Shown here one piece after another: positions 1 to 8,449 of a DNA stretch of 64,000 bases. The stretch lies in assembly GCA_019638385.1 (NCBI GenBank), contig JAHBTW010000001.1, positions 124,001 through 188,000 on the forward strand, in the 5' to 3' direction. Under the pieces are notes generated by a model that was not told the DNA's origin, ran no database searches, and worked only from the letters and a program-made list of their open reading frames with translations. The translations under genes were made by a program, and so were the position numbers. The stretch's first letter is position 1. Each line of letters starts with the position of its first letter. The DNA comes from Saprospiraceae bacterium. Its GTDB lineage: Bacteria; Bacteroidota; Bacteroidia; Chitinophagales; Saprospiraceae.

Positions 1-2
1 TA

Positions 3-128
3 GTCTTTTACCACGATTATGTGGAAGGGCGCGGCGAAATCTCCTCCATGGGCGGCGGCTGGAAATTTATTGAGGAGGAAGCGTTTCAAAAGGATGCAGA
101 AGAGAAGCAAGAATTAACCGCAAAATAA
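3..128 (+). CDS. Ni/Fe-hydrogenase b-type cytochrome subunit, C-terminal tail (partial)
   Basis: This frame enters from the left edge and ends in a TAA that overlaps the next start by one base (TAATG). The visible 41 residues contain a short charged segment, then GEISSMGGGWKF and an acidic tail. I recognise the pattern from HyaC-type cytochrome b subunits, which end in a cytoplasmic segment resembling REDIxS..ISTMxNGYR. In that family the protein anchors an uptake [NiFe] hydrogenase in the membrane and passes electrons from H2 to quinone through two hemes b. No heme ligands are in the window. The adjacent hydrogenase maturation protease strongly supports the call; the fragment alone would be weak evidence. 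Confidence 0.65.
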   Translation, partial: VFYHDYVEGRGEISSMGGGWKFIEEEAFQKDAEEKQELTAK

Positions 129-616
129 TGCAAACAGAACAACGCGGCGCCCTCCTTCTGCTCGGCCTGGGCAACCTGCTCATGGGCGACGAAGGCTTGG
201 GTGTTCACCTGGCCCGTCGTCTGGAGGAGCGCAGCGATCTGCCGCCCGGCGTACAGGTGCAGGAAGGCGGTACGGCAGGATTTCAACTGACAGAATATTT
301 TACAGGGTATCCGGTGGTTATTTTGATAGATGCCACATTAGATGCCAATCCGCCGGGAACCATTCGGCTGCTCAAGCCCCGGTTTTCTTCCGAATTTCCC
401 AACGCACTCAGCACCCATGATATAGGCTTGAAAGACCTTTTAGACGGACTTACCCTATTGGGCTGTATGCCCGAAATTCATCTTTTTGCCATGTCTGTAA
501 ATACGCTTCAGCCCATGCACATAGGGCTGTCGCCGGAAGTAGAGGCCGCGCTGCCCGAATTGGAGCGGCGTGTTATCGAATTAGCAAACGAATTGACAAC
601 CGTAAATAGACTATAA
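128..616 (+). CDS. hyaD: Hydrogenase maturation endopeptidase (HyaD/HybD family)
   Basis: A 162-residue cytoplasmic protease that trims the C-terminus of the [NiFe]-hydrogenase large subunit after nickel insertion. The family signature is plain: LGLGNLLMGDEGLG near the N-terminus (Glu22 matching the nickel-binding Glu of HybD), LIDAT at 66-70 (Asp68) and STHDIGL at 95-101 (His97), the three ligands that sense nickel in this family. Length is normal (about 160). Its start overlaps the stop of the cytochrome b subunit, so the two are translationally coupled in a hydrogenase operon whose structural genes lie to the left of the window. Confidence 0.93.
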   Translation: MQTEQRGALLLLGLGNLLMGDEGLGVHLARRLEERSDLPPGVQVQEGGTAGFQLTEYFTGYPVVILIDATLDANPPGTIRLLKPRFSSEFPNALSTHDIGLKDLLDGLTLLGCMPEIHLFAMSVNTLQPMHIGLSPEVEAALPELERRVIELANELTTVNRL

Positions 617-617
617 A

Positions 618-1217
618 ATGGTACCTCAATTTTTATTAGACCTCAAAGACTTCATCAGTCAGCCCTGGCCCTGGTATGTGGCCGGTTTGATGATCTCATT
701 GATCATGTTCCTGTTGCTGTGGTTCGGCAAGGATTTCGGTATTTCTGCCAACCTGCGCATCATGTGCGCCGCCGACGGAGCCGACAAGTTTTCCGATTTT
801 TTCAAATTTGATTGGGCCTCGCAGGGTTGGAATCTCATGGTGGCCCTGGGCGCGTTATTCGGCGGCTACATCGCGGCACACTATTTCTCCACACCCGGAG
901 AGCAAGTAGCGCATGTATCGGCCGCTACGCTGGAATCGTTGCGGCAGCTAAGTCCGCAATTTGCGTATGAAACGGGCGCCGTTCCTTTGGTGCCGGAGTT
1001 TTATTCCTGGACCTCGCTCTTCAGTTGGCGGGGCTTGCTCATCATCGTGGGCGGCGGTTTCCTCGTCGGATTCGGAGCGCGTTATGCCGGAGGCTGCACT
1101 TCCGGCCACGCCATCAGCGGGTTGTCGGCATTGCAACTGCCGTCTTTGGTGGCTGTAATCGGCTTTTTCCTCGGCGGCCTGGCGATGACCCATCTGCTTT
1201 TTCCTTTAATTTTCTAA
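618..1217 (+). CDS. YeeE/YedE family membrane protein, first half of a split sulfur transporter
   Basis: A 199-residue membrane protein with about four to five hydrophobic segments. The repeat characteristic of YeeE/YedE (DUF395, sulfur transport) proteins is clear: GFGARYAGGCTSGHAISG at about 155-172, with the conserved cysteine in AGGCTSGH. Full-length YeeE/TsuA thiosulfate importers hold two such repeats in one chain; here the second is a separate protein encoded next door. It starts one base after the hydrogenase protease stop, so it probably shares that transcript. With the partner and the sulfide:quinone oxidoreductase it forms a set common in Bacteroidota. Import of thiosulfate or another reduced sulfur compound is inferred from the family. 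Confidence 0.88.
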   Translation: MVPQFLLDLKDFISQPWPWYVAGLMISLIMFLLLWFGKDFGISANLRIMCAADGADKFSDFFKFDWASQGWNLMVALGALFGGYIAAHYFSTPGEQVAHVSAATLESLRQLSPQFAYETGAVPLVPEFYSWTSLFSWRGLLIIVGGGFLVGFGARYAGGCTSGHAISGLSALQLPSLVAVIGFFLGGLAMTHLLFPLIF

Positions 1218-1231
1218 AAACACACCCAATC

Positions 1232-1654
1232 ATGCGTTTATCAAAATATATTCTCATCGGCATCCTGCTCGGCGTCACGTTGTACAAATCGGAAGCCGTT
1301 TCCTGGTTCCGCATTTTTGAGATGTTCAATTTTCAGTCCTTTCACATGTACGGCATCATAGGCACTTCAGTAGTGATGGGCGTGCTGATTGTGCAGTTCA
1401 TCAAGCGCACACATCTGCGCTCCGTGGAAGGCAAAGAAATCGTGATTCCACCGAAAGACAAGGCTTACCTGCGCTACATCATCGGCGGGTTTATTTTCGG
1501 GCTGGGCTGGGCGCTTGCCGGCGTGTGTCCGGCGCCGATGTTTATTCTCATGGGCAGCGGATATACGGTGTTTATCGTGTTTTTGGCGGCAGCCATGTTC
1601 GGTACGTTTTTCTACGGCGTGGCGAGGAAATACCTGCCCCACAATTTGAAGTGA
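1232..1654 (+). CDS. YeeE/YedE family membrane protein (DUF6691-type), second half of the split transporter
   Basis: A 140-residue membrane protein with about four hydrophobic segments. The second YeeE-type motif is present as GLGWALAGVCPAPMFILMGSG near residues 89-109, with the conserved cysteine in GVCPAP. I chose ATG 1232, just after the stop of the first half, because the protein then begins with a transmembrane helix (MRLSKYILIGILLG); the frame stays open further upstream but only through the neighbouring gene. The two halves are expected to pair in the inner membrane. Confidence 0.87.
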   Translation: MRLSKYILIGILLGVTLYKSEAVSWFRIFEMFNFQSFHMYGIIGTSVVMGVLIVQFIKRTHLRSVEGKEIVIPPKDKAYLRYIIGGFIFGLGWALAGVCPAPMFILMGSGYTVFIVFLAAAMFGTFFYGVARKYLPHNLK

Positions 1655-1793
1655 ACCGCCATTAATCACCTGATCGTGTGATCGAAATCACCAAGCGCGG
1701 CAGGATTACCGCTTTATTTTGTTGCATGTTCAACGGCGTTTTGCGGGGCATTCATTTTGCTTCACGCAATTCGCTTTATAAAAAACAAAAATC

Positions 1794-3068
1794 ATGGCAT
1801 CCACGCACCACCAAATCGTCATCATCGGCGGCGGCACAGCCGGCATCACCGTAGCGGCTCAACTCTTGCGCGCCGATAAAAAATTGGACGTTGCGATTAT
1901 TGATCCGGCCCAAAAGCACTACTACCAAGCCGCCTGGACCTTGGTGGGCGCCGGCGATTTTGAATTTGCCGATACCGAGCGAAACGAGGCCGACCTCATC
2001 CCCAATGGCGCCACCTGGATTCAGGAGGCCGCCGCAGCCATATTACCCGACGATAATAAAGTGGCGCTCGCCGGCGGAGACGAACTGAGCTATGATTTTC
2101 TCGTGGTTTGCCCCGGCATTCAAATTGATCTCGACGGCATCGAAGGGCTGAGAGACGCACTCGGCAAAAACGAAGTGTGCAGTAACTACACCGATCCGAA
2201 TTACACCTGGGAGGTATTGCAAAATTTCAAAGGCGGCACGGCTATTTTTACTCAGCCGGCCACGCCCATCAAGTGCGGCGGCGCTCCCCAAAAAATCATG
2301 TACATGGCCGAGGAGTATTTTCAAAAAGCCGGACTAAAAGACAAAACGAAGATATCTTTCATCACCCCGGGTACGGTTATTTTCGGCATGCCCGATTTTG
2401 CCAAAACCCTCATGCAAGTGGTGGATCGAAAGGGCATCGAACTGCGCTTCTTCCACAAACTCACCAAAATAGACGGTCCCAACAAAACTGCTTACTACAC
2501 CATCATGGCCAACGAGGACGACCCCGCTAAGCTCTACCACAACAAAATGGAACAGGGCGAACGGTTTTCATCTCCCACGGAAGTGGCCATCCCATTCGAT
2601 ATGCTGCACCTGGCGCCGCCGCAAAGTGCGCCCGATTTTATAAAGCGTTCCCCATTGGTACATGCCGACGGCCCCGACAAGGGCTGGGTGAACGTGGACA
2701 TCAACACCTTGCAGCACAAGGTTTACCCCAACGTATTCAGCCTTGGGGATTCCGCCGCACTGCCCACAGCCAAAACCGGAGCCGCCGTGCGCAAACAGGC
2801 GCCCGTAGTGGTGGGCAACTTATTGCACGTTCTGCACAACAAAACCGGCTCCTTAGACCCCGGTTATGAAGGCTACTCCTCTTGCCCCATCGTGACCGGA
2901 TACGGGAAAATGCTGCTCGCCGAATTCAAATACGACAATGTGCGCGACAGCGATAAACTCATCTCTTTTTTTGTGGATACCACCAAAGAGCAATACAGCA
3001 TGTACCTGCTCAAAAAATACGGCCTGCCGTTTATGTACTGGAATTTGATGCTCAAGGGCCTGGCTTGA
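1794..3068 (+). CDS. sqr: Type II sulfide:quinone oxidoreductase
   Basis: A 424-residue FAD-dependent, membrane-associated enzyme that oxidises sulfide and feeds electrons to quinone. The N-terminal dinucleotide-binding fold is clear (IVIIGGGTAGITVAAQL, residues 8-24). Two redox cysteines expected for SQRDL-like type II enzymes are present: Cys161 in PIKCGGAPQK and Cys364 in YSSCPIVTGYG; a third lies at 129. A second FAD contact, NVFSLGDSAALPTAKTGAAVRKQ, occurs in the C-terminal third. It follows the split YeeE pair after a 139-base spacer in which I see no strong signal. The context argues for sulfide oxidation or detoxification rather than a plain NADH dehydrogenase. Confidence 0.9.
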   Translation: MASTHHQIVIIGGGTAGITVAAQLLRADKKLDVAIIDPAQKHYYQAAWTLVGAGDFEFADTERNEADLIPNGATWIQEAAAAILPDDNKVALAGGDELSYDFLVVCPGIQIDLDGIEGLRDALGKNEVCSNYTDPNYTWEVLQNFKGGTAIFTQPATPIKCGGAPQKIMYMAEEYFQKAGLKDKTKISFITPGTVIFGMPDFAKTLMQVVDRKGIELRFFHKLTKIDGPNKTAYYTIMANEDDPAKLYHNKMEQGERFSSPTEVAIPFDMLHLAPPQSAPDFIKRSPLVHADGPDKGWVNVDINTLQHKVYPNVFSLGDSAALPTAKTGAAVRKQAPVVVGNLLHVLHNKTGSLDPGYEGYSSCPIVTGYGKMLLAEFKYDNVRDSDKLISFFVDTTKEQYSMYLLKKYGLPFMYWNLMLKGLA

Positions 3069-3079
3069 GTGGGCGCGCC

Positions 3080-3751
3080 TCACGCACTCCCCTGCACCAC
3101 CACCACAATCTCCCCTTTTACCTTGCCGGCTTGTTGGCTGAAATACTCGCGGAGTTCAGCGAGGGTGCCGCGGTGCAGCTCTTCGTGGAGTTTGCTCAGT
3201 TCGCGGGCTACGCAGGCTTGGCGGTCGGGGCCGCAGGCGGCGATGAGTTCTTCGAGGCAGCGCGGCAGGCGGTGGGGCGATTCATAGATGATGAAAGGGT
3301 GGGGGAGGGCTGCGAGATACCGAAGGCGGGTTTGGCGGCCTTTTTTGTGGGGCAGGAACCCGTCGAAGTGGAAGCGGTCGCAGGGAATGCCGGAGGCGAC
3401 GAGTGCCGGCACAAAAGCGGTGGGGCCGGGCAGGCAACTCACCGGCACGCCGCCCTGCACGCAGGCGCGCACGAGCAGAAAACCGGGATCGGAAATGCCG
3501 GGCGTACCCGCATCGGATATGAGGGCGATGGTGGCGCCGCGTTGGAGTTGCTCCACGATGCCCGCCGTGACGCCGTGCTCGTTGTGGGCATGGAAGGCGC
3601 GCAAGGGTGTTTCGATGCCGTGCTTTTGAAACAAGACCTTCGAGGTGCGGGTGTCCTCGGCCAGCACTACGTCGGCTTCCTTCAGGATACGAATAGCCCG
3701 GAGGGTGATGTCTTCCAGGTTGCCGATGGGAGTGGGAACGAGGTAAAGCAT
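3080..3751 (-). CDS. rsmI: 16S rRNA (cytidine1402-2'-O)-methyltransferase
   Basis: A 223-residue SAM-dependent methyltransferase of the tetrapyrrole-methylase fold. It opens with the RsmI signature (LYLVPTPIGNLEDITLRA, residues 2-19) and continues with VVLAEDTRTSKVL, ALISDAGTPGISDPG and the GPTAF segment, all characteristic. RsmI methylates the ribose of C1402 in the ribosomal P-site. It lacks the extra C-terminal domain of longer RsmI proteins and is at the short end of the range, which is common in Bacteroidota. It is the last gene of a minus-strand group pssA-purS-rsmI and is convergent with the sulfide oxidoreductase, 11 bases apart. Confidence 0.93.
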   Translation of the reverse strand: MLYLVPTPIGNLEDITLRAIRILKEADVVLAEDTRTSKVLFQKHGIETPLRAFHAHNEHGVTAGIVEQLQRGATIALISDAGTPGISDPGFLLVRACVQGGVPVSCLPGPTAFVPALVASGIPCDRFHFDGFLPHKKGRQTRLRYLAALPHPFIIYESPHRLPRCLEELIAACGPDRQACVARELSKLHEELHRGTLAELREYFSQQAGKVKGEIVVVVQGSA

Positions 3752-3759
3752 GGCCGCGG

Positions 3760-4017
3760 TCAGTGTTCTGCCGGTCGGATGGAGAAAGTATAGGTTTCCA
3801 TAATCATATTGGCCAGCAGTTTGCGGCAGGCAGTGTCCACGGTAGTGTGGGCGGCCTCTTCCGAATCGGCTTCGAGGCGGAGGGAGATGTGTTTGCCGAT
3901 GCGGGCGTCTTCCACGCCGTGGATGTCCACGTTGTGCATGTTTTTTACAACGGTTTTACCCTGGGGGTCGAGCAATTCCCGGTGGGGCATGATGTCAATT
4001 TCTGCAATGAATTTCAT
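3760..4017 (-). CDS. purS: Phosphoribosylformylglycinamidine synthase subunit PurS
   Basis: An 85-residue protein that matches PurS in length and pattern: an N-terminal strand (MKFIAEIDIMPH), then LLDPQGKTVVKNMHN and the segment GVEDARIGKHISLRLEADSEE, followed by an alpha helix with CRKLLANMIMETY. PurS is the small dimer that bridges PurL and PurQ in de novo purine synthesis (FGAR to FGAM). The ATG at 4017 overlaps the pssA stop by four bases, so the two are coupled. PurL and PurQ are not in the window. Codons and composition look native. Confidence 0.9.
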   Translation of the reverse strand: MKFIAEIDIMPHRELLDPQGKTVVKNMHNVDIHGVEDARIGKHISLRLEADSEEAAHTTVDTACRKLLANMIMETYTFSIRPAEH

Positions 4018-4727
4018 AAGCTGCGCTTGGATGTGAACCAGTATTGAACGAGTGAAACAAGGATGTATGCTGCGATGATGAGTGCCGGAGCCGCTGCTTT
4101 GAATAAAAACAGCATCAAAATCGCCGCAGCGGCAAAGATATATCTTATCTCGTTGCCCGACCATGCGAGCGACTTGAATTTCAAACTGAACATGGGCAAT
4201 TCGGCGTTCATCAGCCAGCAAAGCCCGGCGATCCCTACATAAATAATAACCGGCATGCCCAACGCAGCGCCCCATCCGAGGGCGTCTGTATGCACGATGA
4301 GCAGCCAACCCAACGCGAAGAGGGTGGCTGCCGGCGTGGGCAATCCGATGAAATGCTCCGTTTGGCGGGAGTCCAAATTGAAACGACCCAGGCGCAGGGT
4401 GGCAAATGCAGACACCAAAAAACCGGGTACAGCGGCGAATGCCGTACCTTCGCCGGCCGCCGTTCCGCCGAGCAGGTAGTAAAAAATGGCGCCGGGAACT
4501 ACGCCGAAAGAAACGGCGTCGGCCAGCGAATCGAGCTGAGCGCCGAGCGGAGAATGGACCCGGAGCGCGCGGGCGAGCGCGCCGTCTAAGAAGTCGGCTA
4601 CGGCAGCAGCGGCGATCCACAGCGCTACGGCGGGTACGTCGCCCCGAAATATGGCGGCGAGAGCCATGCAGCCAAACAGCAGGTTGAGCAGCGTGACGGC
4701 GTTTGGAAGGTGATTTTTCATTGGCAT
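4014..4727 (-). CDS. pssA: CDP-diacylglycerol--serine O-phosphatidyltransferase
   Basis: A 237-residue integral membrane enzyme that condenses CDP-diacylglycerol with L-serine to make phosphatidylserine, precursor of phosphatidylethanolamine. The CDP-alcohol phosphotransferase signature DG-x2-AR-x8-G-x3-D-x3-D is visible from about residue 47 to 70 (FLDGALARAL, then GAQLDSLADAVSFG), with all the aspartates present. About seven further hydrophobic segments follow. An alternative start is the ATG two codons downstream (4721). It is the first gene of the group with purS and rsmI. Upstream lies a one-mismatch match to the minus-strand -7 box. Confidence 0.92.
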   Translation of the reverse strand: MPMKNHLPNAVTLLNLLFGCMALAAIFRGDVPAVALWIAAAAVADFLDGALARALRVHSPLGAQLDSLADAVSFGVVPGAIFYYLLGGTAAGEGTAFAAVPGFLVSAFATLRLGRFNLDSRQTEHFIGLPTPAATLFALGWLLIVHTDALGWGAALGMPVIIYVGIAGLCWLMNAELPMFSLKFKSLAWSGNEIRYIFAAAAILMLFLFKAAAPALIIAAYILVSLVQYWFTSKRSL

Positions 4728-4825
4728 TGTGGAGACAAATGTCGCATTTTAGGATTTTATTAAAACAATTGCTTCATACAATTGCTATTTTTATCGTTTA
4801 ACACCATGTAAAAAACCGGTTTCTG

Positions 4826-7822
4826 ATGAGAAAACATGTCCTCGTGAGATTATTCCTCTCTGCTTTCTTTTCCATGTTGTTTGCCGGCGCGGCTTTTGCT
4901 CAGCCTGCTAATGATGAGTGCGACGCCCCGATTGTGCTGCAAGACGTAACAGACTGGTGCTCTGCGCCCGCGCAATTCACCAATGTAGGCGCCACGGTTT
5001 CCACTTACGGGCCGGCCACCTGTTTCACCGGGCAGCACCGCGACGTGTGGTTTTCCTTTACCGCCGTGGCATTGGATGTGACGGTGACCATCATCGGCGC
5101 TACGCCCCTCGGCGCGGGCGGCACCCTGTCGCGGCCCGAAGCAGCGCTCTACCTCGGCGTCTGCGGCGGCACTATTTCTCAACAGGATTGTAAAACCGAC
5201 GCGCAAGGCGATCATACCGTGGAGTTGTATAAAGGCGGGCTGATCATCGGCGAAACGTACTTCATCCGCGTGCAGGGCCGCAACAACACCGAAGGCACTT
5301 TCCGGCTTTGCATCAACAACTACAACCCTCCGGCCATGCCGGGATCGGATTGTTTCAGCGCCGCTATTTTGTGCAACAAAGACCCCTTTGTGGTGCAGGC
5401 GGTCACGGGCGCCGGCCTCAATCCTACCGAAGCCAACGGCGCCACCTGTCTCAGTGGCTTCGGCGGTAATGTGGAATCCAATTCTACCTGGTTCATCTGG
5501 ACGGCAGCCACCGCCGGCACGCTCACCTTTACGCTCACCCCGCTCAACCCTTCCGACGATCTCGATTTTGTGGTGTATGAATTGCCCAACGGCCCTCAAA
5601 ACTGCAATCCCAAAACCCAACTCCGGTGCATGGCCTCCGGGAGCGTCAACTTCCCAAGCCCCTGCATGGGGCCTACCGGACTCGCAGCCGGCTCTACGGA
5701 TGTGTCGGAACCGCCGGGCTGTAACGGCTCCGGCGTACAAGACAATTTCCTGGCTCCGCTCAACATGGTGGCCGGGCGAACGTATGCGCTCATGGTTAAT
5801 AATTTTACCAGTTCCGGCAACGGCTTCTCCGTTTCTTTCGGCGGTACGGGCACCTTCGTAGGTCCCACGGCCGCATTTACCAACAGCGAACCCGACAACA
5901 CCATCTGCGTGGGCGCGCCCATCACCTTCACCGATGCCTCTACCTTTGCACTGGGGAATATCGTGGAGTGGAAATGGAGTTTCGGCGCCAACTCCACGCC
6001 GAGTTCCTCAGAAATGAGAGGCCCGCACACGGTCACCTACGACCGGCCGGGCGTCAAATCCATTGCGCTCACCGTTATTTCCGATCGCGGCTGCGCCATC
6101 ACAACGGTGCACACCATCACGGTGGAATGCTGCGCCGATCATTTCAATACCTCCGGCAGTGCCACCAACCTGCTCTGCGCCGATCAGCCCACCGGGGCCA
6201 TTGACGTGAGCGTGACGAGCGCTTACCCGCCTTATACTTATGTGTGGAACAGCGGCCAAACTACTCAGGACCTCAACAACCTGACGGCCGGCAATTATAC
6301 CCTCACCATCACCGACCGGGCCACCTGCACCCGCGAACTCAATTTCACCCTCACCCAACCGCCTCCGCTGGAAGCGGATACGCTCATTGTGATGCCTACC
6401 TGCGACGGCGGTACCGACGGAGCAGCCACCCTCAATGTAAGCGGCGGGGTAGGGCCTTATGAATTCAACTGGCAGGGCGCGGGTTTTACACCCAATAATA
6501 CCTTAGCCAATATCTCTCGCGGCGATTACCCGGTCGTCATTCGCGATGCCAACGGATGTCTTTTGCCCTTGGTCATACCCGTGCGGGAATTGGAACTCAT
6601 TCTCAACCCGACTGTGGACGCCGTAACGCCGCCCACTTGTACGGGGTTTTCCGACGGTTCCATCGTGGTGTTGATTGCCAACGGGCTGCCGCCTTTTCAA
6701 TATGACTGGGGAGCGGGGTTTGTAAATGACAATTCCCTGCTCAACATAGCCGCCGGCACTTACACCGTGGAGGTGCGCGATGCCAACCGCTGCCTGGGCC
6801 TGTTTGAGTTTAATATGGAAGACCATCCGCCGATCACGGTGGATTTGGAACAAACGAATACCTCCTGTTTCGGCGATGCCAACGGCACGGCTACGGCTAT
6901 ACCCGGCGGCGGCGTGGGCAATTATTCTTTTGCCTGGAGCAGCGGCGCCAATACGGATACCGCCACCGGATTGCGGGCCGGAACCTATACCGTGACCGTA
7001 CTCGACGGCAACAATTGCCAGATTGAAAGCGCGGTGACCATTACCGAACCGCCGCTGCTGGTGTTAGATATTGCCGAAAGCCTCGGCGTGGCTTGCAGCT
7101 ACGACACTACGGGGCGCATCGTACTGGCAGCCATCGGCGGCACGCCCGAATACGAGTACAGCATCGGCGGAGGGCCGTTTCAGCTCTCGCCCGAATTCGG
7201 GTCGCTCACGGGGGGCAGCTTTTCCTTTGCGGTGATGGATGCGCAGGGCTGCACGGCTACGGCTACCGGCATTGTTGATTCGCCGCCACCCATCGTGGCG
7301 GATGCCGGAATAGACCAAATCATTCAGTTGGGCTTTTCCACCAATATCCGGGCAGTCGTCAATCTGCCGGGGCTGATCATCTCCTGGACGCCTCCCGATT
7401 CGCTCAGTTGCACCGATTGTCTCACGCCGGTGGCTGCGCCGTCGGGAACGACGACATACACCATTACAGCCATTGACGAGAACAATTGTATTGCCATAGA
7501 TTCCATTACCATTCTGGTGGTGAAAGACCGCCCGATTTATTTCCCGAATGCTTTTAGTCCCAATGACGATGGGTTCAACGATGGCTTCACGCTGTACGGC
7601 GGCCCGGCGGCCCGGCAGATCAACCGCTTGCGGGTATTCGACCGCTGGGGCGGATTGGTGTTTGACGGCGCCAACCTGCCGATGGGCTTTGAAGCAGCCG
7701 GCTGGGACGGCACTGTGAAAGGCGAGCCGGCGCAATCGGGGGTGTATGTTTTTATGGCCGAGGTGGAGTTCATAGACGGGGAAAGCGTGCTCTATGAAGG
7801 CGATGTAACTTTGCTCCGGTAG
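4826..7822 (+). CDS. Secreted PKD/SprB-repeat protein with type-B T9SS C-terminal sorting domain
   Basis: A 998-residue cell-surface or secreted protein. A Sec signal peptide (residues 1-25, ending AGAAFA) is followed by two related N-terminal modules beginning NDECDAP and GSDCFSAA (about 28-340), a PKD domain (about 345-435, with TFTDAST and WSFGANS), five SprB-type repeats (about 436-835, each with a Cys-x-Gly/Asp...DG entry, a PY..W core and a GxYxxxVxDxxxC exit), an Ig/PKD-like spacer and a gliding-motility-associated C-terminal domain (about 905-998: FPNAFSPNDDGFND, RVFDRWGG, ending EGDVTLLR). That last domain is the type-B signal for type IX secretion. Such proteins act in adhesion, gliding or polymer binding; the ligand here is unknown. 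Confidence 0.88.
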   Translation: MRKHVLVRLFLSAFFSMLFAGAAFAQPANDECDAPIVLQDVTDWCSAPAQFTNVGATVSTYGPATCFTGQHRDVWFSFTAVALDVTVTIIGATPLGAGGTLSRPEAALYLGVCGGTISQQDCKTDAQGDHTVELYKGGLIIGETYFIRVQGRNNTEGTFRLCINNYNPPAMPGSDCFSAAILCNKDPFVVQAVTGAGLNPTEANGATCLSGFGGNVESNSTWFIWTAATAGTLTFTLTPLNPSDDLDFVVYELPNGPQNCNPKTQLRCMASGSVNFPSPCMGPTGLAAGSTDVSEPPGCNGSGVQDNFLAPLNMVAGRTYALMVNNFTSSGNGFSVSFGGTGTFVGPTAAFTNSEPDNTICVGAPITFTDASTFALGNIVEWKWSFGANSTPSSSEMRGPHTVTYDRPGVKSIALTVISDRGCAITTVHTITVECCADHFNTSGSATNLLCADQPTGAIDVSVTSAYPPYTYVWNSGQTTQDLNNLTAGNYTLTITDRATCTRELNFTLTQPPPLEADTLIVMPTCDGGTDGAATLNVSGGVGPYEFNWQGAGFTPNNTLANISRGDYPVVIRDANGCLLPLVIPVRELELILNPTVDAVTPPTCTGFSDGSIVVLIANGLPPFQYDWGAGFVNDNSLLNIAAGTYTVEVRDANRCLGLFEFNMEDHPPITVDLEQTNTSCFGDANGTATAIPGGGVGNYSFAWSSGANTDTATGLRAGTYTVTVLDGNNCQIESAVTITEPPLLVLDIAESLGVACSYDTTGRIVLAAIGGTPEYEYSIGGGPFQLSPEFGSLTGGSFSFAVMDAQGCTATATGIVDSPPPIVADAGIDQIIQLGFSTNIRAVVNLPGLIISWTPPDSLSCTDCLTPVAAPSGTTTYTITAIDENNCIAIDSITILVVKDRPIYFPNAFSPNDDGFNDGFTLYGGPAARQINRLRVFDRWGGLVFDGANLPMGFEAAGWDGTVKGEPAQSGVYVFMAEVEFIDGESVLYEGDVTLLR

Positions 7823-7873
7823 TCGAAAATGGTTGTACCTTCGCGGTTTTAATCACCGATACGCACGGAAGTA

Positions 7874-8449
7874 ATGAAGCGTTTGGCTCAAATATTGGTT
7901 TGGATGCTCCCGGTTTTCACGCTCCTGGCGCCGGCCTGCGAGCGTCGCGCTTCCGACGTGCTGCCTGATATTTTGTTGAATAATCCCAATCTCGAACTGC
8001 TCGAAGATGTGGAGATACTGTACAGCGATTCCGCTTTTGTGAAAGTACGGGTGCGCGGCCCGGTGATGCTTTATCATACCGAACGCAACGACCCCCGGCA
8101 GGAATTCATCGAAGGCGTGGAGGTGGATTTTCTGGACCGCAATCAGGAAGTGGTCAGCCGGCTGACCGCCAAATACGCCATCCGCCGGGAAAGCATCGGT
8201 ACCATCATTGTACGCGACAGCGTGGTGTGGCAAAGCAGCCAGAACGAGCGGCTCACCACTGATGAAATGACCTGGGACGAGCGCCTGCAAAAGGTTTTTA
8301 CCGACCGTTTTGTCGTCATCACCCGCCCCGAAGAAATTCTGTACGGCAGAGGATTCGAGGCCGATCAGGATTTTACCAATATCACCATGAAGGCCGTAGA
8401 GGGCCGGGTAAAAGTGGACAACCAGGAAGGCAAACAAGATCAAAACTGA
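7874..8449 (+). CDS. lptC: LPS export ABC transporter periplasmic protein LptC
   Basis: A 191-residue protein with an N-terminal hydrophobic segment and a Cys at about 23 (LLAPAC), a weak lipobox. The rest is a beta-rich single-domain OstA/LptC fold: VEILYSDSAFVKVRVRGPVML, EGVEVDFLDRNQEVVSRLTAKYA, then ERLTTDEMTWDERLQKVFTDRFVVI and a GRGFEADQDFTN segment, typical of Bacteroidota LptC lipoproteins. LptC takes LPS from the LptBFG extractor and hands it to the periplasmic bridge. Its TGA overlaps the start of the next gene by one base (TGATG), so the two are coupled. Confidence 0.87.
   Translation: MKRLAQILVWMLPVFTLLAPACERRASDVLPDILLNNPNLELLEDVEILYSDSAFVKVRVRGPVMLYHTERNDPRQEFIEGVEVDFLDRNQEVVSRLTAKYAIRRESIGTIIVRDSVVWQSSQNERLTTDEMTWDERLQKVFTDRFVVITRPEEILYGRGFEADQDFTNITMKAVEGRVKVDNQEGKQDQN

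Noticed and set aside
1025..1231. Longer version of the second YeeE protein beginning at 1025
   Set aside because: It would overlap the first YeeE gene in another frame, and the conserved protein begins with the helix at ATG 1232.
3065..3793. Plus-strand frame continuing after the sulfide oxidoreductase
   Set aside because: It is the complement of rsmI, which has all family motifs.
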